Source: Sphaerisporangium perillae
Lineage (GTDB): Bacteria; Actinomycetota; Actinomycetes; Streptosporangiales; Streptosporangiaceae
Length of the DNA: 64,000 nt
Reading direction: 5' to 3'
Assembly: GCF_023276435.1 (NCBI RefSeq)
Contig: NZ_JALLPO010000011.1
Coordinates: 124,001 to 188,000 of the forward strand
Notes under the pieces: generated by a model
Told to the model about the DNA's origin: nothing
What the model saw: only the letters and a program-made list of their open reading frames with translations
The model's database searches: none
Made by a program: the position numbers and the translations under genes
Part shown: in pieces, positions 1 through 8,204 of the stretch
Position numbering within the stretch: position 1 is the first letter of the stretch
Layout: each line of letters begins with the position of its first letter

Positions 1-335
1 GTGACCAGGGCGACCAGCGTCTCGGTCCCGCCGGGCGAGGGCGCCGACAGCGCGGCATAGGGCAGGGCGGTCGCGGTGAAGCCGACCGCCGTCAGGTGGG
101 CGAAGATCTCCGGTGCGGGCTGGGGGAGCGGCGGGGGCGGGGTGAGCCACTTGACGACGACCCGCTCGTCGACGACCACCGAACGGTTGGTCTGGTCGAC
201 GTCGAACCCGCGTTCACCGGCCGTGGCCTCGATGGGCGGAAGTGGGTGGAACCGCACGACCGTGTGATTCCCCGGCACGCCCGCCCCCTGGGACAGGGCA
301 GCGACCAGCGCCGCGGTCGCGCCGTCCCCGGCCAC
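1..335 (-). CDS. Glucosamine kinase / maltokinase-like protein, N-terminal part (cut by window edge)
   Basis: An open minus-strand frame runs off the left edge. Its translation contains the stretch GFDVDQTNRSVVVDERVVVKW, which resembles the N-terminal cap of actinobacterial glucosamine kinases and maltokinases (aminoglycoside-phosphotransferase-like fold; recalled family motif ERGxxVDQTNxSVxV). The catalytic lobe is outside the window, so the substrate cannot be decided. I place the start at GTG 335; an in-frame TTG at 389 is possible but would sit inside the palindrome at 373-390. The gene is divergent from the importer operon beginning at 543. Confidence 0.5.
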   Translation of the reverse strand, partial: MAGDGATAALVAALSQGAGVPGNHTVVRFHPLPPIEATAGERGFDVDQTNRSVVVDERVVVKWLTPPPPLPQPAPEIFAHLTAVGFTATALPYAALSAPSPGGTETLVALV

Positions 336-372
336 CGGCGTATTTCCGTGCGACGCGGGGCCGTGAGGATCT

Positions 373-390
373 GTTGAACTCGGATTCAAC
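373..390. promoter_or_regulatory. Palindromic operator candidate GTTGAActcggaTTCAAC
   Basis: Perfect 6-bp inverted repeat with a 6-nt spacer, in the gap between the kinase-like gene and the importer operon starting at 543. A palindrome of the same geometry (TTGAA-N6-TTCAA) is found at 5194-5209 in front of the glycosyltransferase. The TetR gene in the same cluster is the obvious candidate to bind both. Direct evidence is only the shared sequence; binding is inferred. Confidence 0.5.
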
Positions 391-542
391 TCAGGTACCA
401 AACTACGAGCTAACAATGTCCGGGAAAGTCTTGCTCATGTTGATATGTGCTGCAACACTCCTGATTTGGTCTGCCGTGCGAAGGTCAGGCACTGCGGTCT
501 CTCTCGTACCACAGAACCTTGAGAACCTAAGGAGTAGCGGCT

Positions 543-1679
543 GTGTCCCGAATCCGGTACACCCGTCATCTACCGGCTGCCACGGTGGCCGCCGGCCTTG
601 TGCTTGCCCTCGCGGCGTGTGGCGGTAGCAGCTCGACCAGCGCCGACGGCGCGGCCCCGAGCGCGGCGGCCGAGCAGCTCAACCCCAACGCCGATCTGAG
701 CAAGCAGTCGCTCACGATCACGATCTGGGACGGCTACAGCCCGAAGGACCTGGCCGACCAGGTCAAGAAGAAGCTGGGCTTCGAGCTGAAGACCGCCATC
801 CACGACACCAACGAGACGGCGATGGCGAAGCTGACCGCCAACGCCGACAGTGGCATCGATGTGGCCTTCGTCTCCGGCCAGTACGCCCAGGCGCTCAACG
901 AGCAGGGGCTGCTCGAGCCGCTCCACTCCGAGCTGATCCCGAACCTCGCGAACCTCTACCCCGAGGCCGCGCAGCTCTCCTTCGACAAGGGCAACAAGTT
1001 CTCGGTCCCCTACACCTGGGGCACGACGGGCATCTGCTACCGCACCGACCTGGTGAAGACTCCTCCCACCAGTTGGAACGATCTTCTTAACCCGTCAGCG
1101 GACCTCAAGGGCAAGGTCACCATGATGACCACCGAGCGCTGGCTCGCGCTTCCCGCCCTGAAGCAGCTCGGCCTCTCCATCAACACCACCGACGACAAGC
1201 AGCTCGCCCAGGCCAAGGACCTCCTGCTCAAGGCCAAGCAGGGGGGGATGCTCTACGACGACACCACCTTCGGCGCCAAGCTGGAGAAGGGCGAGGCCGC
1301 CCTGGTCGAGGCGTGGGACGGCTGGTGCCCGACCACCAACCCGAAGATCAAGTTCGTGGTGCCCAAGGAGGGCAGCGACCTCTGGTCGGACACCATGGTG
1401 ATCATGAAGACCTCCAAGAACAAGGAGGCCGCGCACGCGTTCATCAACTACATCCTCGACCCGGCGGTCCACAGCTGGGTGGGCGAGAACATCCTGTACA
1501 AGGTGCCGAACAAGGCCGCCATGGACCTCCTGATCAAGAACAACCAGGATCTCCTCGCCAAGAACACCCCCCTGCAGATGACCCCGGCGGAGCTGCTGAA
1601 GGGCGAGTCCATCGTCGACCTCGGCGAGGCCTCCACCAAGTACACCCGCCTGGCCACCGAGATCTCCGCCAACCAGTGA
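543..1679 (+). CDS. Polyamine-type ABC transporter substrate-binding lipoprotein (PotD family)
   Basis: A 378-residue extracytoplasmic solute-binding protein. The N-terminus is a lipoprotein signal ending in LALAACGG with the lipidated cysteine at about residue 26, followed by a Ser/Ala-rich tether. The mature part has the PotD/SBP type 1-like pattern (for example VPYTWGTTGICYRTDL near residue 160). Start GTG 543 is preceded by AAGGAG at 529-534. It heads the operon with two permeases and an ATPase. Polyamine specificity is family-based only; the neighbouring glycosyltransferase and aldehyde dehydrogenase suggest another amine or cationic ligand is possible. Confidence 0.85.
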   Translation: MSRIRYTRHLPAATVAAGLVLALAACGGSSSTSADGAAPSAAAEQLNPNADLSKQSLTITIWDGYSPKDLADQVKKKLGFELKTAIHDTNETAMAKLTANADSGIDVAFVSGQYAQALNEQGLLEPLHSELIPNLANLYPEAAQLSFDKGNKFSVPYTWGTTGICYRTDLVKTPPTSWNDLLNPSADLKGKVTMMTTERWLALPALKQLGLSINTTDDKQLAQAKDLLLKAKQGGMLYDDTTFGAKLEKGEAALVEAWDGWCPTTNPKIKFVVPKEGSDLWSDTMVIMKTSKNKEAAHAFINYILDPAVHSWVGENILYKVPNKAAMDLLIKNNQDLLAKNTPLQMTPAELLKGESIVDLGEASTKYTRLATEISANQ

Positions 1680-1689
1680 CGGTCTCGCG

Positions 1690-2652
1690 TTGACTGCCAA
1701 GCACGACATCGCACCACCCGGCGCACCACCCGGCGCACCACCCGGCGCGCCGGCCGGCCCCTCCACGGGCCGGCCGTCGCGCCGGAGCCGTGGCCTCGGG
1801 ACGGCCGCCGCCCGCCTGGCGTTCCTCGGCCCGGGGCTCGGCTATCTGATCGTCCTGCTGCTCGTACCACTGGCCCTCGTGCTCAGCTACACCGTCTTCC
1901 GGAGGGGACGGTTCGGCGGGGTGGTGTACGAGTGGACCCTCGAGAACTTCACCCGGCTGTTCGATCCTCTCTATTTCGACGTCGTCCTGAGTTCGGTGAA
2001 GACCGCGACGCTGACCACTCTGGCCGCGCTGCTCATCGGCTACCCGACCGCATACGTGATCGCCGGGCTGCCGCGCAAGTGGAAGACCATCGCGCTGATC
2101 GCGGTCGTCATGCCGTTCTGGACCAACTTCCTCATCCGGGTCTACGCCTGGATCATCCTGCTCAGCGGGCCCGGCCTGGTGAACGAGGCCCTCACCGGCA
2201 TCGGCCTGATCGACAAGCCGCTGCAGCTGCTCTACAACCAGGGCACGATCGTCACCGGCCTGCTCTACTCCTACCTGCCGCTGATGATCCTGCCGCTGTA
2301 CGCGGCGATCGAGCGGCTGGACCCCCAGCTCCGGGAGGCGTCGGCCAACCTGGGGGCGCGCCCGGCCCGCACGTTCTGGTCGGTCACGTTCCCACTGACC
2401 GTTCCCGGGGTCCTCACCGGGTGCGTCTTCGTCTTCGTGCCGTGCCTCGGGAACTTCGTCATCCCCGAGATCCTCGGCGGCGGGCGCTCGATCATGGTGG
2501 GCAACCTGATCAGGGACCAGTTCCTCAAGGCGCGCGACTGGCCGTTCGGCTCCACGCTCGCGCTCGCGGTGATCGCCGTGCTGGTCGTGCTGCTGTTCCT
2601 GCAGGCGTGGGCCTCGCGGGTGTACGGCGGGACGGAGGGACGTCGTGCCTAG
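1690..2652 (+). CDS. ABC transporter permease (PotB-like)
   Basis: A 320-residue inner-membrane permease of the spermidine/putrescine type. After a Pro/Ala-rich cytosolic N-terminus it has about six hydrophobic segments and an EAA-type loop (REASANLGARPARTFWSVTFP, roughly residues 216-236). It starts at TTG 1690, 10 nt after the binding-protein gene; no better start lies in frame. The first codons contain three perfect copies of the 12-mer GCACCACCCGGC (1711-1746), encoding PGAP repeats, so the true N-terminus is somewhat uncertain. It overlaps the next permease gene by 8 nt, indicating translational coupling. Confidence 0.85.
   Translation: MTAKHDIAPPGAPPGAPPGAPAGPSTGRPSRRSRGLGTAAARLAFLGPGLGYLIVLLLVPLALVLSYTVFRRGRFGGVVYEWTLENFTRLFDPLYFDVVLSSVKTATLTTLAALLIGYPTAYVIAGLPRKWKTIALIAVVMPFWTNFLIRVYAWIILLSGPGLVNEALTGIGLIDKPLQLLYNQGTIVTGLLYSYLPLMILPLYAAIERLDPQLREASANLGARPARTFWSVTFPLTVPGVLTGCVFVFVPCLGNFVIPEILGGGRSIMVGNLIRDQFLKARDWPFGSTLALAVIAVLVVLLFLQAWASRVYGGTEGRRA
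1711..1746 (+). repeat. 12-bp direct repeat, three perfect copies
   Basis: GCACCACCCGGC repeated head to tail inside the 5' end of the PotB-like gene, coding APPG/PGAP units. Being a multiple of three, length changes would keep the frame. Confidence 0.8.
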
Positions 2653-3418
2653 GCGGCGGCTGATCTACGTGCCCTTCTGGGCCACCTACGTCTTCCTCTA
2701 CACGCCCATCATCGTGCTCGTCGTGATGTCGTTCAACGCCGGCAAGTCGCCGTACGTCTTCGAGGGCCTGAGCCTGAAGTGGTACGGCGAGCTGGCCGGG
2801 AACGACACCATCAGGCAGGGCCTGGTGAACACGCTGATCGTCGCGGTCGGCACCACGGTGCTGTCCACCGTGCTCGGCACGCTGCTGGCCGTCGGCATGG
2901 CGCGCCACACCCGGTCGCGGCTGCTGGACGCGCTCGGACTGCTGCCCGCCGTCCTGCCGGACCTCGTCCTCGCCATCGGCCTGCTGGTGTTCTACGCGAC
3001 GATCAAGATGACGCTCGGGCTGCACTCGGTGATCCTCGCCCACACCGTCTTCGGTATGGCCTTCGTGGCCGCGGTCGTGCGCACCCGGCTCACCCACGCC
3101 GACACCTCGCTGGAGGAGGCCTCCCGCGACCTCGGCGCGTCGCCGCTCGCGACCTTCACCCGCATCACGCTGCCCACCCTGGCTCCGGGCATCGCGGCGG
3201 GGGCGCTGCTGGCGTTCACCTTGTCCATCGACGAGTTCGTCATCGCGTTCTTCACCGCGGCCCCGACCGAGCCGACCCTGCCCATCGTCATCTATTCGAT
3301 GGTGCGCTTCGGGGTCACCCCAGAGATCAACGCGCTGGCGACGATCCTGCTCGCGGTGAGCTTCACCGTGATCATTGTCGCCCAGCGGATGACCCGACTG
3401 ACGGAGTCCCTGTCATGA
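2645..3418 (+). CDS. ABC transporter permease (PotC-like)
   Basis: A 257-residue permease with about six membrane spans and the EAA loop EEASRDLGASPLATFTRITLP near residues 157-177. This is typical of PotC, the second half of the polyamine permease heterodimer. GTG start at 2645 lies inside the end of the preceding permease gene, and its stop overlaps the ATPase start (ATGA at 3415-3418). The tight overlaps imply a single translationally coupled operon for the whole importer. Confidence 0.87.
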   Translation: MPRRRLIYVPFWATYVFLYTPIIVLVVMSFNAGKSPYVFEGLSLKWYGELAGNDTIRQGLVNTLIVAVGTTVLSTVLGTLLAVGMARHTRSRLLDALGLLPAVLPDLVLAIGLLVFYATIKMTLGLHSVILAHTVFGMAFVAAVVRTRLTHADTSLEEASRDLGASPLATFTRITLPTLAPGIAAGALLAFTLSIDEFVIAFFTAAPTEPTLPIVIYSMVRFGVTPEINALATILLAVSFTVIIVAQRMTRLTESLS

Positions 3419-4479
3419 GTGCTGTTCCCGAGGCCCCTGCCGTACCGCAGACACTGGTGGGCATCGAGGGCGTCTCCCGGCGGTTCGGCGACGTGGTCGC
3501 CCTCGACGACGTCTCCCTGGACATCCGCCAGGGCGAGTTCTTCGCCCTGCTCGGCCCGAGCGGCTGCGGCAAGACCACGCTGCTGCGCATCCTGGCCGGG
3601 TTCGAGTCGCCCGACGCCGGCACCGTCACCCTCGACGGCGCCGATCTGCTGTCCCGGCCGGCGCACCGCCGGCCGGTCAACCTCATGTTCCAGTCGTACG
3701 CGCTGTTCCCGCACATGAGCGTCGCCAAGAACATCGCCTACGGGCTGGACCGCGAGCGGCTGCCCCGTGCCGAGGTCAAGGCCCGGGTGGCGGAGGTGCT
3801 GGAGACCGTCGGGCTCGGCGAGCAGGCGAACCGCCGGCCCCACCAGCTCTCAGGCGGCCAGCGGCAGCGGGTAGCGCTCGCCCGGGCCATCGTCAAACGG
3901 CCTCGCCTGCTCCTGCTCGACGAGCCGCTGTCGGCGCTGGACAAGAAGGTGCGCGCCGAGATGCAGCTGGAGCTCAAGCGCCTCCAGCACGAGGTCGGCA
4001 TCACCTTCGTCGTGGTCACCCACGACCAGGAGGAGGCGATGTCGCTCGCCGACCGCATCGCCGTCATGCAGTCGGGACGGGTCCAGCAGATCGACGAGCC
4101 CGTGCGGCTGTACGAGCGGCCCGGCACGCCGTTCGTGGCCGGCTTCATCGGCGCCAACAACCTCTTCGAGGGGACGGCCACCGGCGACGGCCTCGCCGTC
4201 CCGGGCCTCGGCACGCTGCCCGCGGTGGGCGGCCCGGGGGCGGGCGCCCCGGCCCTGCTCGGCGTGCGGCCCGAGTCGCTGCGGCTCGGCGAGACCGGCA
4301 TCCTCAAGGGCGTCGTGGCCGACGTGAGCTTCTACGGAGGCGTGTCGCACATCGCGGTGCGGGTGCCCGGCCACGACGGCCCCATCCTGGTCGCCGCCCA
4401 GGGGCCGACCCGCGTCCAGGCCGGCACCGAGGTCGGTCTGGGCTGGTCGGCCGCGGACGCCGTGCTGATCGCCAGGTGA
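3415..4479 (+). CDS. ABC transporter ATP-binding protein (PotA-like)
   Basis: A 354-residue ATPase. Visible motifs: Walker A GPSGCGKTT, Q-loop FQSYALFPHM, signature LSGGQRQRVALARA, Walker B LLLLDEPLSALD, H-loop VVTHDQEEAMSLADRI, then a C-terminal TOBE-type regulatory region of about 110 residues. Start ATG 3415 overlaps the upstream stop; the longer open frame to 2779 is only antisense-free read-through inside the PotC-like gene. Energises the importer formed with the three preceding genes. It ends just before a convergent TetR gene. Confidence 0.9.
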   Translation: MSAVPEAPAVPQTLVGIEGVSRRFGDVVALDDVSLDIRQGEFFALLGPSGCGKTTLLRILAGFESPDAGTVTLDGADLLSRPAHRRPVNLMFQSYALFPHMSVAKNIAYGLDRERLPRAEVKARVAEVLETVGLGEQANRRPHQLSGGQRQRVALARAIVKRPRLLLLDEPLSALDKKVRAEMQLELKRLQHEVGITFVVVTHDQEEAMSLADRIAVMQSGRVQQIDEPVRLYERPGTPFVAGFIGANNLFEGTATGDGLAVPGLGTLPAVGGPGAGAPALLGVRPESLRLGETGILKGVVADVSFYGGVSHIAVRVPGHDGPILVAAQGPTRVQAGTEVGLGWSAADAVLIAR

Positions 4480-4481
4480 GG

Positions 4482-5093
4482 TCAGTGGGCGGATTCCAGC
4501 GTGTTGCCGGTGACGGTCCTGGCGTAGCTCATTATGAGCTCCGCCGCCTCGTCGGGGCCGATCACCGGATGCCGCGCGGTGATGCGGTAGCCGTAGGCGT
4601 CCTCCAGCGCGACCAGGTTCCGGGAGATCGTCAGCGAGTCCCCGACGAGCGTGAACACGCCGAGCGCCGCGCCGGTGTCCAGGATCGACTGGTACATCGC
4701 CACCTGGCGGTCGTAGAGGGTGGTGAGCAGGACGGCGTACACCCTGTTGCGCGCCGCCGCGCCGCCCAACTCGTTGAGCAGCCGCACGCCCGGGTCGTCC
4801 GGCCCCACCGGCAGGCCCGTGCGGATCGTGACCACCAGCTTCTCGACGGGGTCGCTGGACCGCGCGATGCGCTTGACGCGCAGCTCGTAGAAGCGCTCCA
4901 TGCCGGCGTGGTGGGCCTCCACCAGAAGCTCGCTCAGGTCGGGGTAGTGGTACAGCACCGCGCCCGACGACAGCCCGGCCTCCTCGGCGACGTGGTTCAG
5001 GTGCACGCCCTGGGTTCCGTGCCGCAGGATCGCCCGGCGGGCGGCCTCGATCAGGTCGACCCGCCGATCCGCCCGGCTCTTGCGCGAGCTCAT
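4482..5093 (-). CDS. TetR family transcriptional regulator
   Basis: A protein of about 203 residues with an N-terminal TetR helix-turn-helix (IAEEAGLSSGAVLYHYPDL-like; here VAEEAGLSSGAVLYHY, about residues 33-48 of this start) and a ligand-binding C-terminal domain. Start ATG 5093 has AGGGAGG five bases upstream; a GTG at 5114 would add seven residues but has no such site. It is convergent with the importer operon and divergent from the glycosyltransferase, the classic position of a local repressor. The palindromes at 373-390 and 5194-5209 are candidate binding sites. A weak third half-site, GTTGAA at 5117-5122, lies by its own promoter. Confidence 0.85.
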   Translation of the reverse strand: MSSRKSRADRRVDLIEAARRAILRHGTQGVHLNHVAEEAGLSSGAVLYHYPDLSELLVEAHHAGMERFYELRVKRIARSSDPVEKLVVTIRTGLPVGPDDPGVRLLNELGGAAARNRVYAVLLTTLYDRQVAMYQSILDTGAALGVFTLVGDSLTISRNLVALEDAYGYRITARHPVIGPDEAAELIMSYARTVTGNTLESAH

Positions 5094-5193
5094 GCCAGCC
5101 TCCCTCTGCCCCACTTGTTGAAGATGGAGTCTAAAGTCCTATATCCGCCTGCGGCCATGAAACCTGGCTTTTGACCGGCCGGCCCGCAGATAT

Positions 5194-5209
5194 TTGAATC
5201 GTTCTTCAA
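5194..5209. promoter_or_regulatory. Operator candidate TTGAAtcgttcTTCAA
   Basis: Inverted repeat with 5-bp arms and a 6-nt spacer in the TetR-glycosyltransferase divergent gap, 16 bp before the glycosyltransferase start. It has the same arms and spacing as the site at 373-390. Its position next to the ribosome-binding site fits repression of the downstream genes. Confidence 0.5.
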
Positions 5210-5225
5210 TTGCGATGGAGTACCG

Positions 5226-6509
5226 ATGGCCACCATTCTGTTCATGCCGGAGAGCGCCTACGGGCCGACCAACAACTGCGTCGGCATCGGCGACATCCTG
5301 CGCCGCCGCGGGCACCGCGTGGTGTTCGCCGCCGAGGCGTCCTGGAAGGGCAAGCTGACGGCGCTCGGCTTCGAGGAGGACCTGGTCGACCTCGCCCCGC
5401 CGGCCGAGGAGGAGCAGGACGCGGGCCAGTTCTGGAAGGACTTCATCCGCGACACCGCCCCGGAGTACCGCAAGTCGACCCTCGAGCAGCTCGAGACCGT
5501 CACCAAGCCGATCTGGGAGGCGCTCGTCGACGGCGCCAAGTACTGCGAGCCGCAGCTACGGGCGATCATCGAGCGGGTGAACCCCGACGTCATCATCGAG
5601 GATAACGTCCTCACCTTCCCCGCCCTGGTCACGGCCGGCAAGCCGTTCGTGCGCATCGTCTCCTGCAACCCCCTGGAGGTCCCGGGCGAGGGCATCCCGC
5701 CGGTGTTCAGCGGCCTGCCCGCCGCCGACCGCGGTGAGTGGGAGGCGTTCCGCGCCGAGTACGACCGCACCCACCGGGAGATCTGGACGGCCTTCAACGA
5801 GTGGGTCGTCGAGCAGGGCGCCCGCCCGCTGCCCGAGCTGGAGTTCATCCACGAGGGCGACCTCAACCTGTACGTGTTCCCCGAGATCGCCGACTACACC
5901 GAGGCCCGCCCGCTCGGCCCGTCGTGGCACCGCCTGGACTCCTCGGTCCGCGAGACCGACGACGCCTTCGAGCTGCCGGCCTCGCTGGCGGAGCGGGATG
6001 GCGCGCTGGTCTACTTCTCCCTCGGCTCGCTCGGCTCCGCCGACGTGGAGCTGATGCAGCGGGTGATCGACGTGCTCGGCGCCACGCCGCACCGCTTCAT
6101 CGTCTCCAAGGGGCCGCTCCACGAGGACATCAAGCTGGCCGACAACATGTGGGGCGCGGAGTTCGTGCCGCAGACCAAGATCATCCCGATGGTCGACCTG
6201 GTCATCACGCACGGCGGCAACAACACCACGACCGAGGCCCTGCACTTCGGCAAGCCGATGATCCTGCTCCCGCTGTTCTGGGACCAGTACGACAACGCTC
6301 AGCGGATCGACGAGCTGGGATACGGCGTGCGCCTGTCGACCTACGGCTTCGCCGACGGGGAGCTCACCGGCGCGCTCGACCGGCTCCTGTCCGACACCGG
6401 CCTGCGGGACCGCCTGGCCGAGGCGGGCGAGGAGATCCGCCGCCGCGACGGCCTGCGCAAGGCCGCCGACCTCATCGAGGAGACGGCCACTCGCGCGGCC
6501 TCCGCCTGA
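5226..6509 (+). CDS. UDP-dependent glycosyltransferase, MGT/GT1-like
   Basis: A 427-residue GT-B fold enzyme. The N-terminal domain opens with a Rossmann start (ATILFMPESAYGPTNN). The C-terminal domain carries the nucleotide-sugar signature HGGNNTTTEALHFGKPMILL followed by FWDQYDNAQRI, as in macrolide and UDP-glucosyltransferases. It would transfer a sugar from a nucleotide donor to a small acceptor in the cytoplasm; the acceptor is unknown. ATG 5226 follows GGAG at about 5216. A glycosyltransferase beside a polyamine-type importer and an aldehyde dehydrogenase is unusual and suggests modification or detoxification of the imported compound (inference). Confidence 0.83.
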   Translation: MATILFMPESAYGPTNNCVGIGDILRRRGHRVVFAAEASWKGKLTALGFEEDLVDLAPPAEEEQDAGQFWKDFIRDTAPEYRKSTLEQLETVTKPIWEALVDGAKYCEPQLRAIIERVNPDVIIEDNVLTFPALVTAGKPFVRIVSCNPLEVPGEGIPPVFSGLPAADRGEWEAFRAEYDRTHREIWTAFNEWVVEQGARPLPELEFIHEGDLNLYVFPEIADYTEARPLGPSWHRLDSSVRETDDAFELPASLAERDGALVYFSLGSLGSADVELMQRVIDVLGATPHRFIVSKGPLHEDIKLADNMWGAEFVPQTKIIPMVDLVITHGGNNTTTEALHFGKPMILLPLFWDQYDNAQRIDELGYGVRLSTYGFADGELTGALDRLLSDTGLRDRLAEAGEEIRRRDGLRKAADLIEETATRAASA

Positions 6510-6579
6510 AGTCCCGTCCAGCGCCGGTCCCCCTCCCGCCCGCCGGCGGGGGGACCGGCGCCGCCGAGAAGAGAGCACT

Positions 6580-8010
6580 ATGAACAGGACCCCCGTCAAT
6601 CCCGCCACCGGCGAGCCGCTGGCCGAGGTGCCCGACACCCCGCTCCAGGAGGTGGCGGCGGCCGTGCGAGAAGCGCGGGACGCCTACGGGCAGTGGTCGC
6701 AGGCGTCGCCCGGCGAGCGCGCCCGGGCGCTGCTGCGCCTGGCCGACCTGGTCGAGGCCGACGCCGAGGAGCTGACCCGCCTGGAGGTGGCGGAGACCGG
6801 AAAGCCGGCGACGGTGTTCCGGGACGGGGAGCTGCCGTTCGCGGTGGACAACCTGCGCTTCTTCGCGGGCGCGGCGCGGTCGCTGGAGGGGACGGGCGCG
6901 GGGATCCTGAGCTCCGGCTACACCTCGGTGCTCGTGCGCCGCCCGGTGGGCGTGGTGGCCTCCATCGCCCCCTGGAACTTCCCGCTGGTCATGGCGGTCT
7001 GGAAGCTCGGCCCCGCGCTCGCCGCGGGGAACGGGGTAGTGATCAAGCCGGCCCCGCAGACGCCCGGCACGACGCTGCGGCTGGCCGAGCTCGCCGCCAA
7101 GGCGGGCTTCCCCGACGGCCTGGTGCGCGCCGTCACCGGCGACGCCGAGGTGGGGGAGGCCCTGACCGGCGACCCGGGCGTCGACATGATCAGCGTGACC
7201 GGCTCGACGGCGACCGGCCGGTCCATCATGCGGCGTGCGGCAGGAGACCCGGCCGCCGCCCGGTCCGGCCTGAAGCGGGTGCACCTGGAACTGGGCGGCA
7301 AGGCCCCCGCGCTGGTGTTCGCCGACGCCGACCTGGCGGAGGTGGCCAGGGGCGTCGCCATGGGCGCGACGTACAACACCGGCCAGGACTGCACGGCGGC
7401 GACGCGCGTCTACGCCGAGCGGGAGGTGTACGCCGAGACGGTGGAGGCGCTGCGGGAGACGTTCGCGGGCATCACCACGGGCGACCCCCTGGACCCGGCG
7501 ACCGACATCGGGCCCCTCATCTCGGCGGGCCACCGCGAGCGGGTGCACGGGTTCGTCGGGCGCGCCGTCGCCGAGGGCGCCCGGGTGGTGTGCGGCGGCG
7601 CCGTCCCGGACGGGCCAGGCTTCTTCTACCCGCCCACGCTGATCACCGGGGCCGGCCAGGGGAGCGAGATCGTCCAGGGCGAGCTTTTCGGGCCTGTGAT
7701 CGTCGTGCTGCCCTTCTCGGGCGAGGACGAGGCGGTGCGGCTCGCCAACGACACGCCTTACGGGCTGGCGTCTTCGGTGTGGTCACGCGACGTGGCCAGG
7801 GCGCTGCGGGTGTCCCACCGGCTGGACGTGGGCGTCACCTGGATCAACGACCACCTGCCGATCGCCTCGGAGGCGCCGCACGGCGGGGTGAAGGGCAGCG
7901 GGTTCGGCAAGGACATGAGCCAGGAAGCGGTCCAGGAATACTCCGTGACCCGGCATCTGATGATCAAACATGCGCCGTCCGAGGCCCGAGACGGTTTTCG
8001 TCCCGCATAG
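6580..8010 (+). CDS. NAD(P)-dependent aldehyde dehydrogenase
   Basis: A 476-residue ALDH of usual length. Motifs: PWNFPL, the LELGGK motif with the general-base glutamate near residue 237, and NTGQDCTAATR with the catalytic cysteine near residue 271. Overall it resembles gamma-aminobutyraldehyde and betaine-aldehyde dehydrogenases. It follows the glycosyltransferase by 70 nt, with an RBS-like AGAGAGCACT before ATG 6580, so they probably form one transcript. A second ALDH at 57095 belongs to the other polyamine cluster; the two are clearly different sequences. Substrate unknown; an aldehyde derived from the imported amine is likely. Confidence 0.85.
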   Translation: MNRTPVNPATGEPLAEVPDTPLQEVAAAVREARDAYGQWSQASPGERARALLRLADLVEADAEELTRLEVAETGKPATVFRDGELPFAVDNLRFFAGAARSLEGTGAGILSSGYTSVLVRRPVGVVASIAPWNFPLVMAVWKLGPALAAGNGVVIKPAPQTPGTTLRLAELAAKAGFPDGLVRAVTGDAEVGEALTGDPGVDMISVTGSTATGRSIMRRAAGDPAAARSGLKRVHLELGGKAPALVFADADLAEVARGVAMGATYNTGQDCTAATRVYAEREVYAETVEALRETFAGITTGDPLDPATDIGPLISAGHRERVHGFVGRAVAEGARVVCGGAVPDGPGFFYPPTLITGAGQGSEIVQGELFGPVIVVLPFSGEDEAVRLANDTPYGLASSVWSRDVARALRVSHRLDVGVTWINDHLPIASEAPHGGVKGSGFGKDMSQEAVQEYSVTRHLMIKHAPSEARDGFRPA

Positions 8011-8101
8011 TTACGGAAGCGAGTTGACGGTTTTATCCAGGTAAGTATCAATTCGATGTTGTTTGTCCGGGCGTGTTCTGTTGGCCGATCTACTAGGGGT
8101 G

Positions 8102-8111
8102 TGCTCCAATT
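8102..8111 (+). promoter_or_regulatory. Element TGCTCCAATT shared by both conservon leaders (copy 1)
   Basis: The same 10-mer occurs at 16846-16855, about 80-95 bp before each cvnA start, within otherwise different sequence. Both leaders also share GAGAGGTTGCGA just before the GTG start. This suggests a conserved promoter or regulatory leader for the two operons; function not shown. Confidence 0.35.
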
Positions 8112-8204
8112 ACCATCGCCTGATGGATGTCTCGGACGTCTCATGCGCCTCGCGCGTGACGTACCCCCCTGCACGCCAGGCTCGGTGAGAGGTTGCGAAA
8201 ACCA

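Noticed and set aside
2779-3414. Long N-terminal extension of the PotA-like protein
   Set aside because: The codons lie inside the PotC-like gene; the ATG at 3415 overlaps that gene's stop in the usual way.
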